The notes: generated by a model not told the origin, from the letters alone. Counted from the stretch's first letter, positions 52,076-62,574 are shown. The stretch: DNA of 64,000 bases from Anaerolinea sp. (GCA_014879835.1 JACSRJ010000237.1:1-64000); one strand, 5' to 3'. Program-made: numbers and translations.

Positions 52076-52945
52076 TCATGCCCCCAATTTTTCGACTTTG
52101 GTCAGGAAGTCCTGAATGGCCTCCTCCGGGGTTACATAGTCTCCGCCGTATTGAAGGCGCATGGCCTCCTGATGTTTGATTAACCAAGCGTACAAGTCGG
52201 CTTCGGTGCGCCCCGGAAAGTATTCAAGGATGTTATGCTCACGGATCAAGCGGATCAGCGGCATATACACATTATCATACCAACTGGCGACCGCTTCGCT
52301 CCACTCTACCGGGCGCTGTTGATCAATGCCCAAAAAGTAGCGGTGAACGTCAATGTGTTCAAGAATCTGCCGGTAACGATTCGGCTCGCTGAGGATAACC
52401 TCACTGCCGGGGCGATGCTTGTCCAAATTGGTACGCTGCAAAAAGTCGGCGTAGCCTTCCTTTTTGATCAGGTCTTCTGGGGTAGTGTTCTCATCAATGT
52501 TGATGGTTGTGGGCAGTTCAGTCACATAGGCTTCAATGGTCACTGATCCTAACTGACGTGCCACCGAAACCCGATGATTACCGTCGCTCACAAAATATAC
52601 TTCGCCCACCTTGTAAGCTTCGATGGGAGGGAAGCCTTCCATGCCCCGGGCGAGTGCATCTAACCGCTGCCAACGGGAACGAACCGCATTGGTGCGGGGC
52701 AAAAAGGTGCGGGTAAAGTCATTATAGCGGCCTACGCTGCCCACGATTTTATCGAGGGGGATTTCGCGCAGTCCTAAATAACGTTCATCCCGCAGACGAA
52801 GTCGCTGTTTGACTTCCTCAAAGCGGAGGAGGTCAATAGATCGTCCAGTGAGCAGGGACCAAGCTTGTTCCCAAAAGGCGGACATACGCGCCTTCTGAAA
52901 ATCACGGGTGACCTGTGCGTTGGTTAGTTGAGAATCGGCGTTCAA
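52076..52945 (-). CDS. ParB-like/DUF4032-type protein
   Basis: 289 residues. The centre has a ParB/sulfiredoxin-like fold motif (FPPIEAYKVGEVYFVSDGNH, then RVSVARQLG). The C-terminal part (HRYFLGID, ASWYDNVYMPLI and EYFPGRTEADLYAWLI) matches what I know of DUF4032 proteins. No HTH DNA-binding domain of a true chromosome ParB is evident, so nucleic-acid or nucleotide binding is open. Between the phosphoesterase (18-base gap) and the XDH fusion gene (6-base gap). Confidence 0.75.
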   Translation of the reverse strand: MNADSQLTNAQVTRDFQKARMSAFWEQAWSLLTGRSIDLLRFEEVKQRLRLRDERYLGLREIPLDKIVGSVGRYNDFTRTFLPRTNAVRSRWQRLDALARGMEGFPPIEAYKVGEVYFVSDGNHRVSVARQLGSVTIEAYVTELPTTINIDENTTPEDLIKKEGYADFLQRTNLDKHRPGSEVILSEPNRYRQILEHIDVHRYFLGIDQQRPVEWSEAVASWYDNVYMPLIRLIREHNILEYFPGRTEADLYAWLIKHQEAMRLQYGGDYVTPEEAIQDFLTKVEKLGA

Positions 52946-52963
52946 TTTACGGCCCTCCTTATC

Positions 52964-53575
52964 TCAACCATTTTCAAAGTCCATGAACTTGACAGGATTG
53001 ATGTTGATCACGTCCGTTTCGTACACCGTCGTGCGGGTGGCCCGACGGCTGTCCTGTGTATCTACATGCCCATGAATCATATAACGAGGGCGCATCAGTC
53101 GCACCGCAAGGCGTAGACTTTTGAACCCCCGATGGGCATAATCTGGTAAATCGTGAACCCCCTGCATAGGGGAATGGGTGACGAGTATATCCAGCCGTTT
53201 TCCACGTCGGGTAATACTGAACCAAACCTTAAACCACAATTCCAACACCATCCACTGCATTTGACGATCCGTATACTGGATGGGGTCTTTGTTGTAGCGG
53301 ATGCATCCTTCTAAACCAGCGAAGGTGAACCCTCTAAAGCGCACGATGCGCTTGTGTAGGTTATCACCTCCGGGGTGATCATTGTCGTACCGAGTGTCGT
53401 GATTGCCACGAACATAAAACATGGGTACGTTCAGCACTGAGCAGATGTAGTCCAAGTAGGGAATAGGCATATCCCCGCAGCTTATCACAGCTTCTGCTCC
53501 GCTGTAGTTTCGCAGCAGGTTTTCTCCATACTCCATCGATGCTATAACGTTATCAGAAATTGTTAAAATTTTCAT
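52964..53575 (-). CDS. Calcineurin-like metallophosphoesterase
   Basis: 203 residues. The metallophosphoesterase motifs GDMPIPYL, GNHDTRYDN, THSPMQGVHD and MIHGHVDTQ are present. The first motif reads ISDNV where family members have D-x-H, so one metal ligand (V10) is lost. It may still hydrolyse phosphoesters with altered metal use. The N-terminal coding part is unusually AT-rich. Probably co-transcribed with the ParB-like and XDH fusion genes. Confidence 0.88.
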   Translation of the reverse strand: MKILTISDNVIASMEYGENLLRNYSGAEAVISCGDMPIPYLDYICSVLNVPMFYVRGNHDTRYDNDHPGGDNLHKRIVRFRGFTFAGLEGCIRYNKDPIQYTDRQMQWMVLELWFKVWFSITRRGKRLDILVTHSPMQGVHDLPDYAHRGFKSLRLAVRLMRPRYMIHGHVDTQDSRRATRTTVYETDVININPVKFMDFENG

Positions 53576-53579
53576 GAAC

Positions 53580-53664
53580 GAATTGCTCAGAATTTGTGAA
53601 GAGAATTTCCGTCAAACTGCACAATGCTGAAAAATGAATATGAAAAAGAAACTTTAAGCATCAT
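53580..53664. other. AT-rich spacer upstream of phosphoesterase gene
   Basis: This stretch, and the first ~60 bases of the phosphoesterase gene, are conspicuously A+T-rich against GC-rich surroundings. It probably contains the phosphoesterase promoter; TTGACG occurs on the minus strand near 53620, but a clear -10 is not seen. Confidence 0.4.
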
Positions 53665-54483
53665 CTATTTTATTTTAAGGTTTTCGAGCCACTGCATCGG
53701 TTGCCCTGTTCCCCCGCGATAGCGCATGATAACCTCTGCCATGATACTCAAAGCAATCTCCTGAGGGGTTTCGGCATTCAGTTCTAATCCGATAGGGGCA
53801 TGAACCCGCTTAAGCTGGTCTGTGCTCATTCCCTGTTCTTGAAGGGCTTTGGTGGTGAGCGCCCACCGGCGGCGGCTTCCGATCAAGCCAATGTAGGGGG
53901 CATCGCTCTCCAGTAGGGGGGGAAGCAGTTTCTCATCGACCAACTGCCCCCGAGTCACAGCCGCAACATAGGTATGGGGGGTGATCTTCAGATGTTTGGA
54001 CAGATCCTCTGGCGCACACACCAAATACTGATCCATGCCGGGAAGATGTTCGGGGGTGCAAAGTTCCGCACGGTCATCACTGACCACTACTCGAAATTTG
54101 AGCCATTTGCCCAGTTCCGCCAGCGCTTTGCCCACGTGCCCGCAGCCGATCACCACCAGTGTAGGCGGTAGCCCGACGGACTCAATGAAAATATCAGCAG
54201 TGCCACCGCATACCCCCGGATCACCCCGTTGAGGGTCGTTGAGGGTGTAGGACTCGAGGCGAGCCTTGCCGCTTTTGATCACGGCTTGGGCATCACCGAT
54301 GACGCGGGACTCCATGCCCCCGCCCCCAATGGTTCCGATGATCTTGCCATCAGGATAAACGAGCATTTTGCTGCCTGCATGGCGGGGCATGGAACCAGTA
54401 GTACGGATCACCGTACACAGCGCCACCTCAAGCCCTTGATCTTGTGCTGCTAGCAGTGCCCGAAAGATGTCGTGTTCGTCCAT
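53665..54483 (-). CDS. XdhC/CoxI family molybdenum-cofactor insertion protein
   Basis: 272 residues. The N-terminal XdhC/CoxI domain (CTVIRTTGSMPRHAGSKMLV, GTIGGGGMESRVI) is followed by a Rossmann-like part (LVVIGCGHVGKALAELGKWL) and IGLIGSRRRW. These proteins help sulfurate and insert Mo cofactor into xanthine-dehydrogenase-type enzymes. It is 89 bases upstream of the phosphoesterase gene, separated from the XDH fusion by two genes but plausibly serving it. Confidence 0.92.
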   Translation of the reverse strand: MDEHDIFRALLAAQDQGLEVALCTVIRTTGSMPRHAGSKMLVYPDGKIIGTIGGGGMESRVIGDAQAVIKSGKARLESYTLNDPQRGDPGVCGGTADIFIESVGLPPTLVVIGCGHVGKALAELGKWLKFRVVVSDDRAELCTPEHLPGMDQYLVCAPEDLSKHLKITPHTYVAAVTRGQLVDEKLLPPLLESDAPYIGLIGSRRRWALTTKALQEQGMSTDQLKRVHAPIGLELNAETPQEIALSIMAEVIMRYRGGTGQPMQWLENLKIK

Positions 54484-54612
54484 AGTCGGTGATTAGTTCC
54501 GATAATAACGTTTATCGTAAACAATCTGCATAAGGGCTGAATCACCCTCAATATCTACCCAAAATACACTCGGAACGGAGCGACAGAGCCGCACCCGTCC
54601 CGAACTTTCTGA

Positions 54613-57144
54613 TCACTTGAGATCGATTTCACCCAAAAACAAGCGCTGATCTGCATCCGCACCTGTGCCCTGCACCCCCAACCGAACCATTGAACGGGGA
54701 TCGTACATCCCTATCGCCACCCGATAATGTCCCGGTGGCACATTATCAGGGATGGTGAGGGTGTATTGTTCACTCCAAAGCCCCGGCAGCCAGTTGGCCA
54801 AAGGCAAAGTTCCCCCACCCGGACGTCGATCCAGTTGGGCATCCTCTCTAAGTGTACCATCTTGATCATAAAGATGGAGAAATAAGACCCCATCGGTCAC
54901 TTCTGGGGCTTTAAGATCCCACATCATCTTGAGACTGAGGGCACGGATGGTAGGTTCATATTCAACCTGCGCCGCATAGACCCACAAATGCGCCCCGAAG
55001 CGCGCCCGCGGTTCAGAAGATTCGGCTGTGGCAGGTGTATAGCGCCCCTGATAAAACCAGTGTTGGTAAGGCATGTAATGTCCACTTGTGGGGTCACTCA
55101 GATTTGCTTCTACCCGAATCCGGGTTTGCGTCCCCGTGATAAGATGGCCTTCGACGAGCGAAGGTATCTCTATCCAGCGACCGGGAAGGGCGGGAATAGT
55201 CCTTGTGCCTACCAATGCTTCGTCCACGTACAGCTTGATCTCGATAGGATAACGAGGATGTACCCGGATCACCCAGATCAGGTCTTGACCGGGGCGGGTG
55301 CTGATGACCATCGACTCGCCACCGCTGATCAACCGTCCCCCATCGATCACTCGGCAAGTGGGTGTAGGTGCAGGCTCACACGATTCCGCTGGGTAAGTCT
55401 GATCATAGAGTTCGGTGGGAAATCCGGGGCGGGAATCCATTTGCCACCACTGGTATTGGTGCGCTTCTTCATCGTGGAGATAAGCAACATTCACCGAATC
55501 GACTAGACTCATGCCTTCCACCGCATCCCGAACATAATGCTGAAAGGGCTGGAGTGCATAAAATGAGCCGTTTTGCTCCACTGCGCGCCAATCAATCTGG
55601 TAGACATCCTGCCCGGAATCAGTGGCGGAGGCAACATTAAAGCGGGGCTTAGTGGAAGGAAACGACCTTAGTTTCTGAGCAAACAAGGCTGTGTTCTGAA
55701 AATAGGTCAGCCCTCGCGCATCAGGGTAGATCGCCAGATAATCGGGGCGGTAGGGGCTGCGCGCCATTTGTTCATACACTGCACCGGGACCGTTGCGCCA
55801 AGGAAGAGCAGCATCTGGGGTCGTCAACCCCACTAGATCGTAAGTATTGTGTCCCCCGACAAAAGCCATCACCCCGATGTCATGCACCCCGATAATCGCG
55901 TTGGGGGGAACTTCTTCTCGGACATAATGCGCCATTGGAAGCTGGCTGGAAGCGACTTCGGCGGTGTTGTCATCGTAATAGGACATGAAGGGCATCAATG
56001 TCAATCCGACCTGTATCAGCAGCCCCAGAATGCCCACAACCGCACCCACGCGCAGCCAAGTGCGGCGGGTTTCCCAGAGCCTTAACATGAGCCAGCCCAC
56101 AAGTGGAAAACACAGAGCAATCATCGGCTGCTGGTAACGCTTAAACTGCCAGAATGCAGTCTCTAGGGTGCTGATGAGCAGGGTTAAGCCGACGAACCAC
56201 ACCCCGATAAGTAAAGCGGGGGTCGGTTTTCGGGTGCGCACTGACTCTGCTGCCCCCACCCCGACCATAATCAGGGCCAACACGCATAGGATCAGTGTGC
56301 CATAGTCGGGTGTGGTTACACTGAGTAGTTCGCGCCATATGCGCACTGCTGTACCACCGATGTCACGGATGATCAGCCCCCAATCACGAGGGACGTTGTA
56401 CAGATAGCTTTTTGCCTGCATCCCACTAGCGGTGATCGAACTGGTATAAATCAAATTGATCAGCGGCTGCACCAATGCCGCCAAAACCGGCAGGGCGTAA
56501 AGGGGCAGTCGTGAAATCAAGTGGCGCCGCGAGGCGGTATGGCACATCATGTACAGTGCTGCCCCCACCCCGATCACCGCACCTTCCGGGCGAACCAATG
56601 CTGCCAGCGCGCCAGCACTGATCGCCCCAATGGGATTGCGACGCACAACCCCGCGTAAGGTAAGCAGGGTCACAAAAATGAACAACCCGGTCTCCATGCC
56701 GGATAAAAAAGCAAAATAAAGCGAACCTTGCAAAACAAACAGGAACGTAAACAGCATCCCTGCTTCGCCACCAATCAGGCTGAGGATCAAAAATGCTGAT
56801 GCAATCCAGAACCCTAACCCTACTAGGATCATGCTTACTTCTGGGCGCATAGACGTATTTAGTAGGGGCGCGATCAACACCGGATAGATCAGACTGGTTC
56901 CACCGCTGGTGGCCGGTTGACCTGCGATATAGGAGAATGGATGCCCTTCCGCAATGGCGCGGGCATATTGAAGGTGGATATAGGCATCATCTAGGGGGAG
57001 TGTAGGGGTGAGCAGACGATAGCCCCCCAAAACGCCGATCAAAAAGGCGATGGGGATGATCAAGGCAATATGAGGCGGGTTCGGAGAGGTGAACCCAACC
57101 ACAGCCTCACGTCCAGTCTGCCCTTGGGCGATAACGTCACTCAA
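54613..57144 (-). CDS. GT-C family membrane glycosyltransferase with C-terminal beta domain
   Basis: 843 residues from TTG 57144, with GGAAGG nine bases upstream; a TTG at 57165 would add 7. About 10-12 TM helices follow, with PLDDAYIHLQYARAIAEGHP in the first extracytoplasmic loop, matching the DD motif of AftB/GT-C polyprenyl-phosphate-dependent enzymes. The last ~350 residues are soluble, extracytoplasmic and beta-rich. It probably transfers a sugar from a lipid carrier to a surface glycan or protein. Overlaps the thioesterase stop by 8 bases. Confidence 0.85.
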   Translation of the reverse strand: MSDVIAQGQTGREAVVGFTSPNPPHIALIIPIAFLIGVLGGYRLLTPTLPLDDAYIHLQYARAIAEGHPFSYIAGQPATSGGTSLIYPVLIAPLLNTSMRPEVSMILVGLGFWIASAFLILSLIGGEAGMLFTFLFVLQGSLYFAFLSGMETGLFIFVTLLTLRGVVRRNPIGAISAGALAALVRPEGAVIGVGAALYMMCHTASRRHLISRLPLYALPVLAALVQPLINLIYTSSITASGMQAKSYLYNVPRDWGLIIRDIGGTAVRIWRELLSVTTPDYGTLILCVLALIMVGVGAAESVRTRKPTPALLIGVWFVGLTLLISTLETAFWQFKRYQQPMIALCFPLVGWLMLRLWETRRTWLRVGAVVGILGLLIQVGLTLMPFMSYYDDNTAEVASSQLPMAHYVREEVPPNAIIGVHDIGVMAFVGGHNTYDLVGLTTPDAALPWRNGPGAVYEQMARSPYRPDYLAIYPDARGLTYFQNTALFAQKLRSFPSTKPRFNVASATDSGQDVYQIDWRAVEQNGSFYALQPFQHYVRDAVEGMSLVDSVNVAYLHDEEAHQYQWWQMDSRPGFPTELYDQTYPAESCEPAPTPTCRVIDGGRLISGGESMVISTRPGQDLIWVIRVHPRYPIEIKLYVDEALVGTRTIPALPGRWIEIPSLVEGHLITGTQTRIRVEANLSDPTSGHYMPYQHWFYQGRYTPATAESSEPRARFGAHLWVYAAQVEYEPTIRALSLKMMWDLKAPEVTDGVLFLHLYDQDGTLREDAQLDRRPGGGTLPLANWLPGLWSEQYTLTIPDNVPPGHYRVAIGMYDPRSMVRLGVQGTGADADQRLFLGEIDLK

Positions 57145-57634
57145 GCGGGTAAACCTTCCAGCCAACGGCGTCCGTGTTCATTTTTTCCAGTTCCTCACGG
57201 GGGATTTCCATCAGCACCGCGGTGCTTTCGGCCAGCAAGGTGCCATTTGGCAGACGAACCTCACCCACTGTGTAAACGATCATGCCCCGATCTTTCTCCA
57301 CCCGTCCGGTGAGGATCAGAGGGGTGTGGAGGGGCACGGGCTTACGGTATTTCACTTCCATCTTCGCGGTATACAGTAAACGCATGAAGTTACCGGTCAT
57401 GGCGGCGCGCCCCATGATCTCATCCAACATGGTGGCGGTGATCCCTCCATGCGCAATGCCCGGAAAACCCTGATGTTTGTCGCTAAGGCTCACATCCGCA
57501 CGAGACTTGCCTTGCCCATCGTTATAAAAGCGGATTTGCAGTCCGGCTACGTTTTCGATCCCGCAGCCAAAACACATGCGGGAACTGGGCTGTAAGTCGT
57601 GATCGCCGGGGTGGGGTTGATCATGCTGCGTCAA
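57137..57634 (-). CDS. PaaI-type hotdog thioesterase
   Basis: 165 residues with a hotdog fold. RMCFGCGIEN near the N-terminus is a Cys pair seen in some PaaI-like proteins; IAHGGITATMLDEIMGRAAM is the active-site helix. It should hydrolyse an acyl-CoA. Located between the two GT-C glycosyltransferases, overlapping the second by 8 bases, so a link to surface lipid or glycan metabolism is possible, not shown. Confidence 0.9.
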   Translation of the reverse strand: MTQHDQPHPGDHDLQPSSRMCFGCGIENVAGLQIRFYNDGQGKSRADVSLSDKHQGFPGIAHGGITATMLDEIMGRAAMTGNFMRLLYTAKMEVKYRKPVPLHTPLILTGRVEKDRGMIVYTVGEVRLPNGTLLAESTAVLMEIPREELEKMNTDAVGWKVYPLE

Positions 57635-57677
57635 GGTAAACGTTCTCCTTCTGGTACTGACTTGAGATTATCTTAGA

Positions 57678-59168
57678 CTAACGTGCTTCATAGACCAGAA
57701 TCTTGGTGAAATAGGTACCATAAAAGGGTACGGTCTCGATATTTTGCCAACCCATCTCCAAAGCGTCGGACAGCGCTTGATTGAGATCAACACGCGCCTG
57801 ATCCCAAAACACCCAGACCTTGCGCGCATCTGATGCAGAAAGACGTCGAACAAGATCATCGGCAGCAGTTTGAAGCAAGGTCGGATCATTCTGATAGCGT
57901 GCGCGATCTATCCAACCGGGGTGGGTCTCCGTATCTGGCGGGAAAGTCTCCATATTTAGGCATGGAGGGGCATTCAGCCGCCGCAGATAATAAACCACCT
58001 CGCTGTACGAGAGACTGGTCAAGATCAGCCAATCCCCACATTGGGCATGGTCGATGAGGGAGGCGACACTCTCGCGGGTTTGGGCATGATCAATGTTCAG
58101 GCGCAGGACATTAAGCCCCACACTGGCGGCAGCGATAAAGATGCCCACCAACAAGATCGCACTTCTGGGAAGAGTCTGTGCAAATAGGACACCCACGCCC
58201 ACACATATCAGTCCCAAAAAGAGCATTGGGGTGCGAGTGGCGATGAAAATCGGGGTGATCTGGGACGTGCCCCATGTGAGCAGTACCATCACCACAGTCA
58301 TGAAGCCCGCCTGAACAACCTCAGAAGGGAGGTTTCGCCGCCGCGCCAAACGGATCATCATCAACGTCAGCGCCAACAGCAGAACCGCCTCCGATACCAA
58401 GCTGAACCACAGCAGCCGAAAACCCCACAGTATGTTTTCGAGAGTCGCTTTGCTGAGCCACTGCAAAGGCTGCGACTTGATCAGTAATGGATACATGGGG
58501 ATCAGATACAACGCCCCACTGATCACCCCGATAAGGAGCAGGGGGATAAACGCCCGCCGTGCCCAGATCAATACCATCAACATCAGGGCGCACAAAAAAA
58601 AGAAGTAGATGGTATGGGTGAGCATCCCCGCTAAAAAAAGAGTGCCCATGATTCCATACAACCATCTGGGAACCATGCGCCCTGTACGGATTCGTTCGAC
58701 GATCTCAAAAGCGCACCAAGTACTGAGTGCTATTTCTAAACCGAGGAGTGCATACATGCGCGCCGAAAAAGCATGTTCCTGCCCCATTGCCACACTGGAT
58801 GCCATCAACAGAGATGCGATCAGCCCTGACCGTTCACCACTCCGACGAGCAATCAAGCCAACGACCAAGATTGATCCCCCATAAAAGAGGATCGAAGGGA
58901 AGCGCAAGGCGAATTCACTTTCGCCAAAAACTCCTGCCCACAGTTTCAGAACCACAAAATGAAGAGGCAGAGCTAGATCAGTCTGAAAATGGGTGAACAT
59001 CTCTGCCCAAGAGCCGTGTATCGCATTGGCCACAAAAGGTTCATCAATGATCAGATCGCTGCTGGCATGAAGGATCGCCTGCCCCATACCGAAGCCGGCG
59101 ATCCCAATCAGCAGCACCCAAAACCAACGAGGGTTTGCCCCTTGAGGGCGAAGCGAGGAGACGGTCAA
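57678..59168 (-). CDS. GT39/ArnT-like membrane glycosyltransferase
   Basis: 496 residues from TTG 59168, with a weak TAGGGT upstream. A multi-TM protein with an early extracytoplasmic acidic motif (LIIDEPFVANAIHG), then FQTDLALPLHFVVLKLWAGV and SEFALRFPSILFYGG, which follow the PMT/ArnT GT-C pattern. The C-terminal ~110 residues are soluble. Likely uses a polyprenyl-phosphate sugar donor on the outer face of the membrane. It follows the LLM enzyme gene by 14 bases and precedes the thioesterase by 43. Confidence 0.85.
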   Translation of the reverse strand: MTVSSLRPQGANPRWFWVLLIGIAGFGMGQAILHASSDLIIDEPFVANAIHGSWAEMFTHFQTDLALPLHFVVLKLWAGVFGESEFALRFPSILFYGGSILVVGLIARRSGERSGLIASLLMASSVAMGQEHAFSARMYALLGLEIALSTWCAFEIVERIRTGRMVPRWLYGIMGTLFLAGMLTHTIYFFFLCALMLMVLIWARRAFIPLLLIGVISGALYLIPMYPLLIKSQPLQWLSKATLENILWGFRLLWFSLVSEAVLLLALTLMMIRLARRRNLPSEVVQAGFMTVVMVLLTWGTSQITPIFIATRTPMLFLGLICVGVGVLFAQTLPRSAILLVGIFIAAASVGLNVLRLNIDHAQTRESVASLIDHAQCGDWLILTSLSYSEVVYYLRRLNAPPCLNMETFPPDTETHPGWIDRARYQNDPTLLQTAADDLVRRLSASDARKVWVFWDQARVDLNQALSDALEMGWQNIETVPFYGTYFTKILVYEAR

Positions 59169-59182
59169 GACGGGTACCCTAC

Positions 59183-60190
<1,008 letters not shown>

Positions 60191-60280
60191 AGTGAACTCC
60201 GAAGGGATATTTCTGGTAACAGTCAGGGCATTTTAACACGGTGGGACATGGAACGGTACAAAAGAAACCTAGCGAAAGAC

Positions 60281-60324
60281 CCTGAGCCGCCGATGAGTGC
60301 CCTGAACAGGTGATGCGGCCCAGG
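60281..60324 (-). terminator. Terminator of PhnP-like gene
   Basis: On the minus strand, GCGGCCCAGG/CCTGAGCCGC positions (60315-60324 and 60281-60290) form a 10-bp stem. The one plus-strand mismatch (A285/C320) is a G-U wobble on the minus strand. A U-rich GTCTTT follows. It lies nine bases past the MBL gene's stop. Confidence 0.6.
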
Positions 60325-60332
60325 CTTTCTGT

Positions 60333-61223
60333 TTATATCTCTACGATCAGGGTGTCGTAGGCAAAACGTACCGGAGGCAGTTCCAGCGCGGGATCAGCAT
60401 TCAAGCGCCGCGCCAGTTCGAGATAATCATCAAAGGTCAGCCCATCGATCTCGTTGAGGTGAATGAAGATCACCTGCTTCGCATCCAGCCCCCGAAGCGC
60501 CTGTAAAATCTGAGGGAAGGTCGCTTCTCGAGTAAGTATAGGATGATCTGCGACAATTTTCCGTTCACCACTCAAAGGGTTTAGCTCAAAGGCCCCAGCG
60601 GGCATAAAGAGAGCATCCAGAGGACCTAGATCGGGCGGGGGCGTCCAAGCGAATACCTCGTCCATCAGGATCAACACACGTTTGAGAATACCGCTGTCAA
60701 ACCACTCAAAAAGGAACCCAGCAGCGTAATCTTCCACAAGCTGCATCGGGGTGACCTTCACCTGCTGAAGCTTCACGGACTCTCCCATCGGGATGGTGTG
60801 AACTTCGGTCACGCCTAATTTCTGTTGGTATTCGCACTTGTCCCGAAGGGCGTGAAACTCCCCAAAAGTACGGGCTACATTCTCCGGTAGGTACACTTGG
60901 GTGGGGATTGTCTTTGGGGGGAAGTGCAGTGGGTTTTTCATGCCTTGATTGTAATTTGCTTCCCAGACCCGTATGCCAGCGGTGTGATCGGGATGCCAGT
61001 GGCTGTAAAAAACCGCATCCACGCGGGTGATCCGGGCGCGGTTTAGCTGTATCCCGATCTCCTCTGGGGTATCGATCAGGGTTTTGATCTCGTGCAAAAA
61101 CAAGGATGGCCCAAGACGGGTATAGGGAGCGCCCTTTAGACGGGCTTCTTCGCACACAGGACAGGGACAAAACGGGCGTGGAACCCCCCACGCACCGCCC
61201 GCCCCTAAAACTTCGATTCTCAT
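60333..61223 (-). CDS. PhnP-like MBL-fold metallo-hydrolase
   Basis: 296 residues. The N-terminus has CPCPVC and then MBL motif SHWHPDHTAGIRVWE, with later histidines in VADHPILTREATF and VIFIHLNE. It resembles PhnP-type phosphodiesterases and related MBL proteins, perhaps with an extra zinc held by the Cys. Substrate unknown; no phn genes nearby. Downstream of sua5 by 15 bases, so probably the last gene of the pyrG operon. Confidence 0.88.
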   Translation of the reverse strand: MRIEVLGAGGAWGVPRPFCPCPVCEEARLKGAPYTRLGPSLFLHEIKTLIDTPEEIGIQLNRARITRVDAVFYSHWHPDHTAGIRVWEANYNQGMKNPLHFPPKTIPTQVYLPENVARTFGEFHALRDKCEYQQKLGVTEVHTIPMGESVKLQQVKVTPMQLVEDYAAGFLFEWFDSGILKRVLILMDEVFAWTPPPDLGPLDALFMPAGAFELNPLSGERKIVADHPILTREATFPQILQALRGLDAKQVIFIHLNEIDGLTFDDYLELARRLNADPALELPPVRFAYDTLIVEI

Positions 61224-61238
61224 AGGGGTTGTATTTAC

Positions 61239-62342
61239 CTACTCGTGGTGAGACGATGATTCCTGAACCTGAACAACTTTACCCTCCGCCGCCCGGGTGA
61301 GCCGATCCCGCAGTGCCGCACCAATCCCCACTGCGGGGAAAGAACGGGCAAGGATCAGATCGACATGCTGCTCATCGAAATCATGCAGGGCAGCATACAA
61401 ACGTCGTGCGGCCTCACTCAGATCGTGCAGCGACCCCAGCGCCAAGATGATGATTTGAGAATCATGGGTGTAATGCCCCAGAGCAGGCAGATCCTCATCC
61501 GCCAGAAGCAGCCCGATCCGCGCTTGAGGCTTCTCCAGACGCAGTCGATCCAGTGTTGCAGCAATGCTGCTCCGCACGGCCCGATCTGGGCCTTCATAAA
61601 GGTGCAGAGAGGCTCTGGGTGCGTAATGGCGCAGCATCATCCCCGGCGCGGGTAGTGCTTCCTGATCCGCCGCTGCATAACGCTCCACCACTTCGATCCT
61701 CACCTCAGGGATAATCCGCTGGATAGCCTCCAGAGGAACCCCACCCGGTCGCAGCAGTTGAGGGTGTTCACCGGTCAGGTCAAGGATCGTAGACTCTACT
61801 CCAATTGGGGCCGTACCGCCATCCAAAATCAAAGGGATACTATCACCCAAATCGCGCCACACGTGATGAGCGCTGGTAGGGCTGGTGTGTGAGAACAAGT
61901 TAGCGCTAGGGGCTGCAATGGGAACCCCTGCCGCCCGAATTAAGGCCAGCGCCACCGGGTGGGCGGGCATTCGCACCCCCACACTGGGCAGTCCAGCGCT
62001 CACATTCGGGGGGATGCGTTCCCCACGAGGCAGGATCAAGGTGAGCGCCCCCGGCCAAAACGCATTCATCAACTGTTGGGCTACCGGGGAGACAGATACA
62101 GCTACCTGATCAACCTGCTCTAGAGCAGCTACATGAACGATCACCGGGTCACTGGTGGGGCGCTTTTTAGCCGCAAAAATACGCCCCACCGCGGCCATAT
62201 CGTAGGCGTTTGCGCCCAGACCGTAGACGGTCTCCGTAGGGAAGGCCACCAATGTCCCCGACTGGATCAGTTCAGCCGCCTCCCGGATAGGATCAGGGGT
62301 GCGCTCCGGGTGAAGGGGATCAACATACAAAATGCGGGCCAT
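61239..62342 (-). CDS. sua5: Threonylcarbamoyl-AMP synthase (Sua5)
   Basis: 367 residues from ATG 62342 (MARILYVDPLHPERTPD); TTG 62372 would add 10. The YrdC/Sua5 core has LVAFPTETVYGLGANAYD, AAKKRPTSDPVIVHV, PAHPVALALIRAAG and VESTILDLTGEHP, then the extra Sua5 C-terminal domain (PAPGMMLRHYAPRASLHLYE). It makes threonylcarbamoyl-AMP for the t6A37 tRNA modification. It is 7 bases after the 72-residue gene. Confidence 0.95.
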   Translation of the reverse strand: MARILYVDPLHPERTPDPIREAAELIQSGTLVAFPTETVYGLGANAYDMAAVGRIFAAKKRPTSDPVIVHVAALEQVDQVAVSVSPVAQQLMNAFWPGALTLILPRGERIPPNVSAGLPSVGVRMPAHPVALALIRAAGVPIAAPSANLFSHTSPTSAHHVWRDLGDSIPLILDGGTAPIGVESTILDLTGEHPQLLRPGGVPLEAIQRIIPEVRIEVVERYAAADQEALPAPGMMLRHYAPRASLHLYEGPDRAVRSSIAATLDRLRLEKPQARIGLLLADEDLPALGHYTHDSQIIILALGSLHDLSEAARRLYAALHDFDEQHVDLILARSFPAVGIGAALRDRLTRAAEGKVVQVQESSSHHE

Positions 62343-62349
62343 AGGAAGC

Positions 62350-62568
62350 TCAGTGCTGCCCTTCCTGATCAAGGGTCTGAAGGGCTACTTGTGCCGAAGC
62401 CCGCTGCACCTCTGACCAGCCCGGTTCGCCCGCCATCCGCGTTAGATGAGCGCGTACTGCTGTTTTGGTCTCTTCATCTAAAGCAGCCCACACCTTGCGG
62501 ATTAAGTCCGGGTTTTCGCTTAAAAGTGCGCCCCAAAAGTTTTCCAACCACAGATCAAGATCACTCAT
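62350..62568 (-). CDS. 72-residue protein between pyrG and sua5
   Basis: ATG 62568, six bases after the pyrG stop, with GGGAAG nine bases upstream. The product is acidic and helical (DLWLENFWGALLSENPDLIR at the start, DEETKTAVRAHLTRMAGEPG in the middle) and has no TM helix or known motif. Tight spacing to both neighbours supports a real gene. Function unknown. Confidence 0.75.
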   Translation of the reverse strand: MSDLDLWLENFWGALLSENPDLIRKVWAALDEETKTAVRAHLTRMAGEPGWSEVQRASAQVALQTLDQEGQH

Positions 62569-62574
62569 GAGGAT

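Noticed and set aside
52076-52945. Chromosome-partitioning ParB
   Set aside because: Only the ParB/sulfiredoxin-like core is present; no HTH domain, no ParA neighbour and no parS-like sites are seen.
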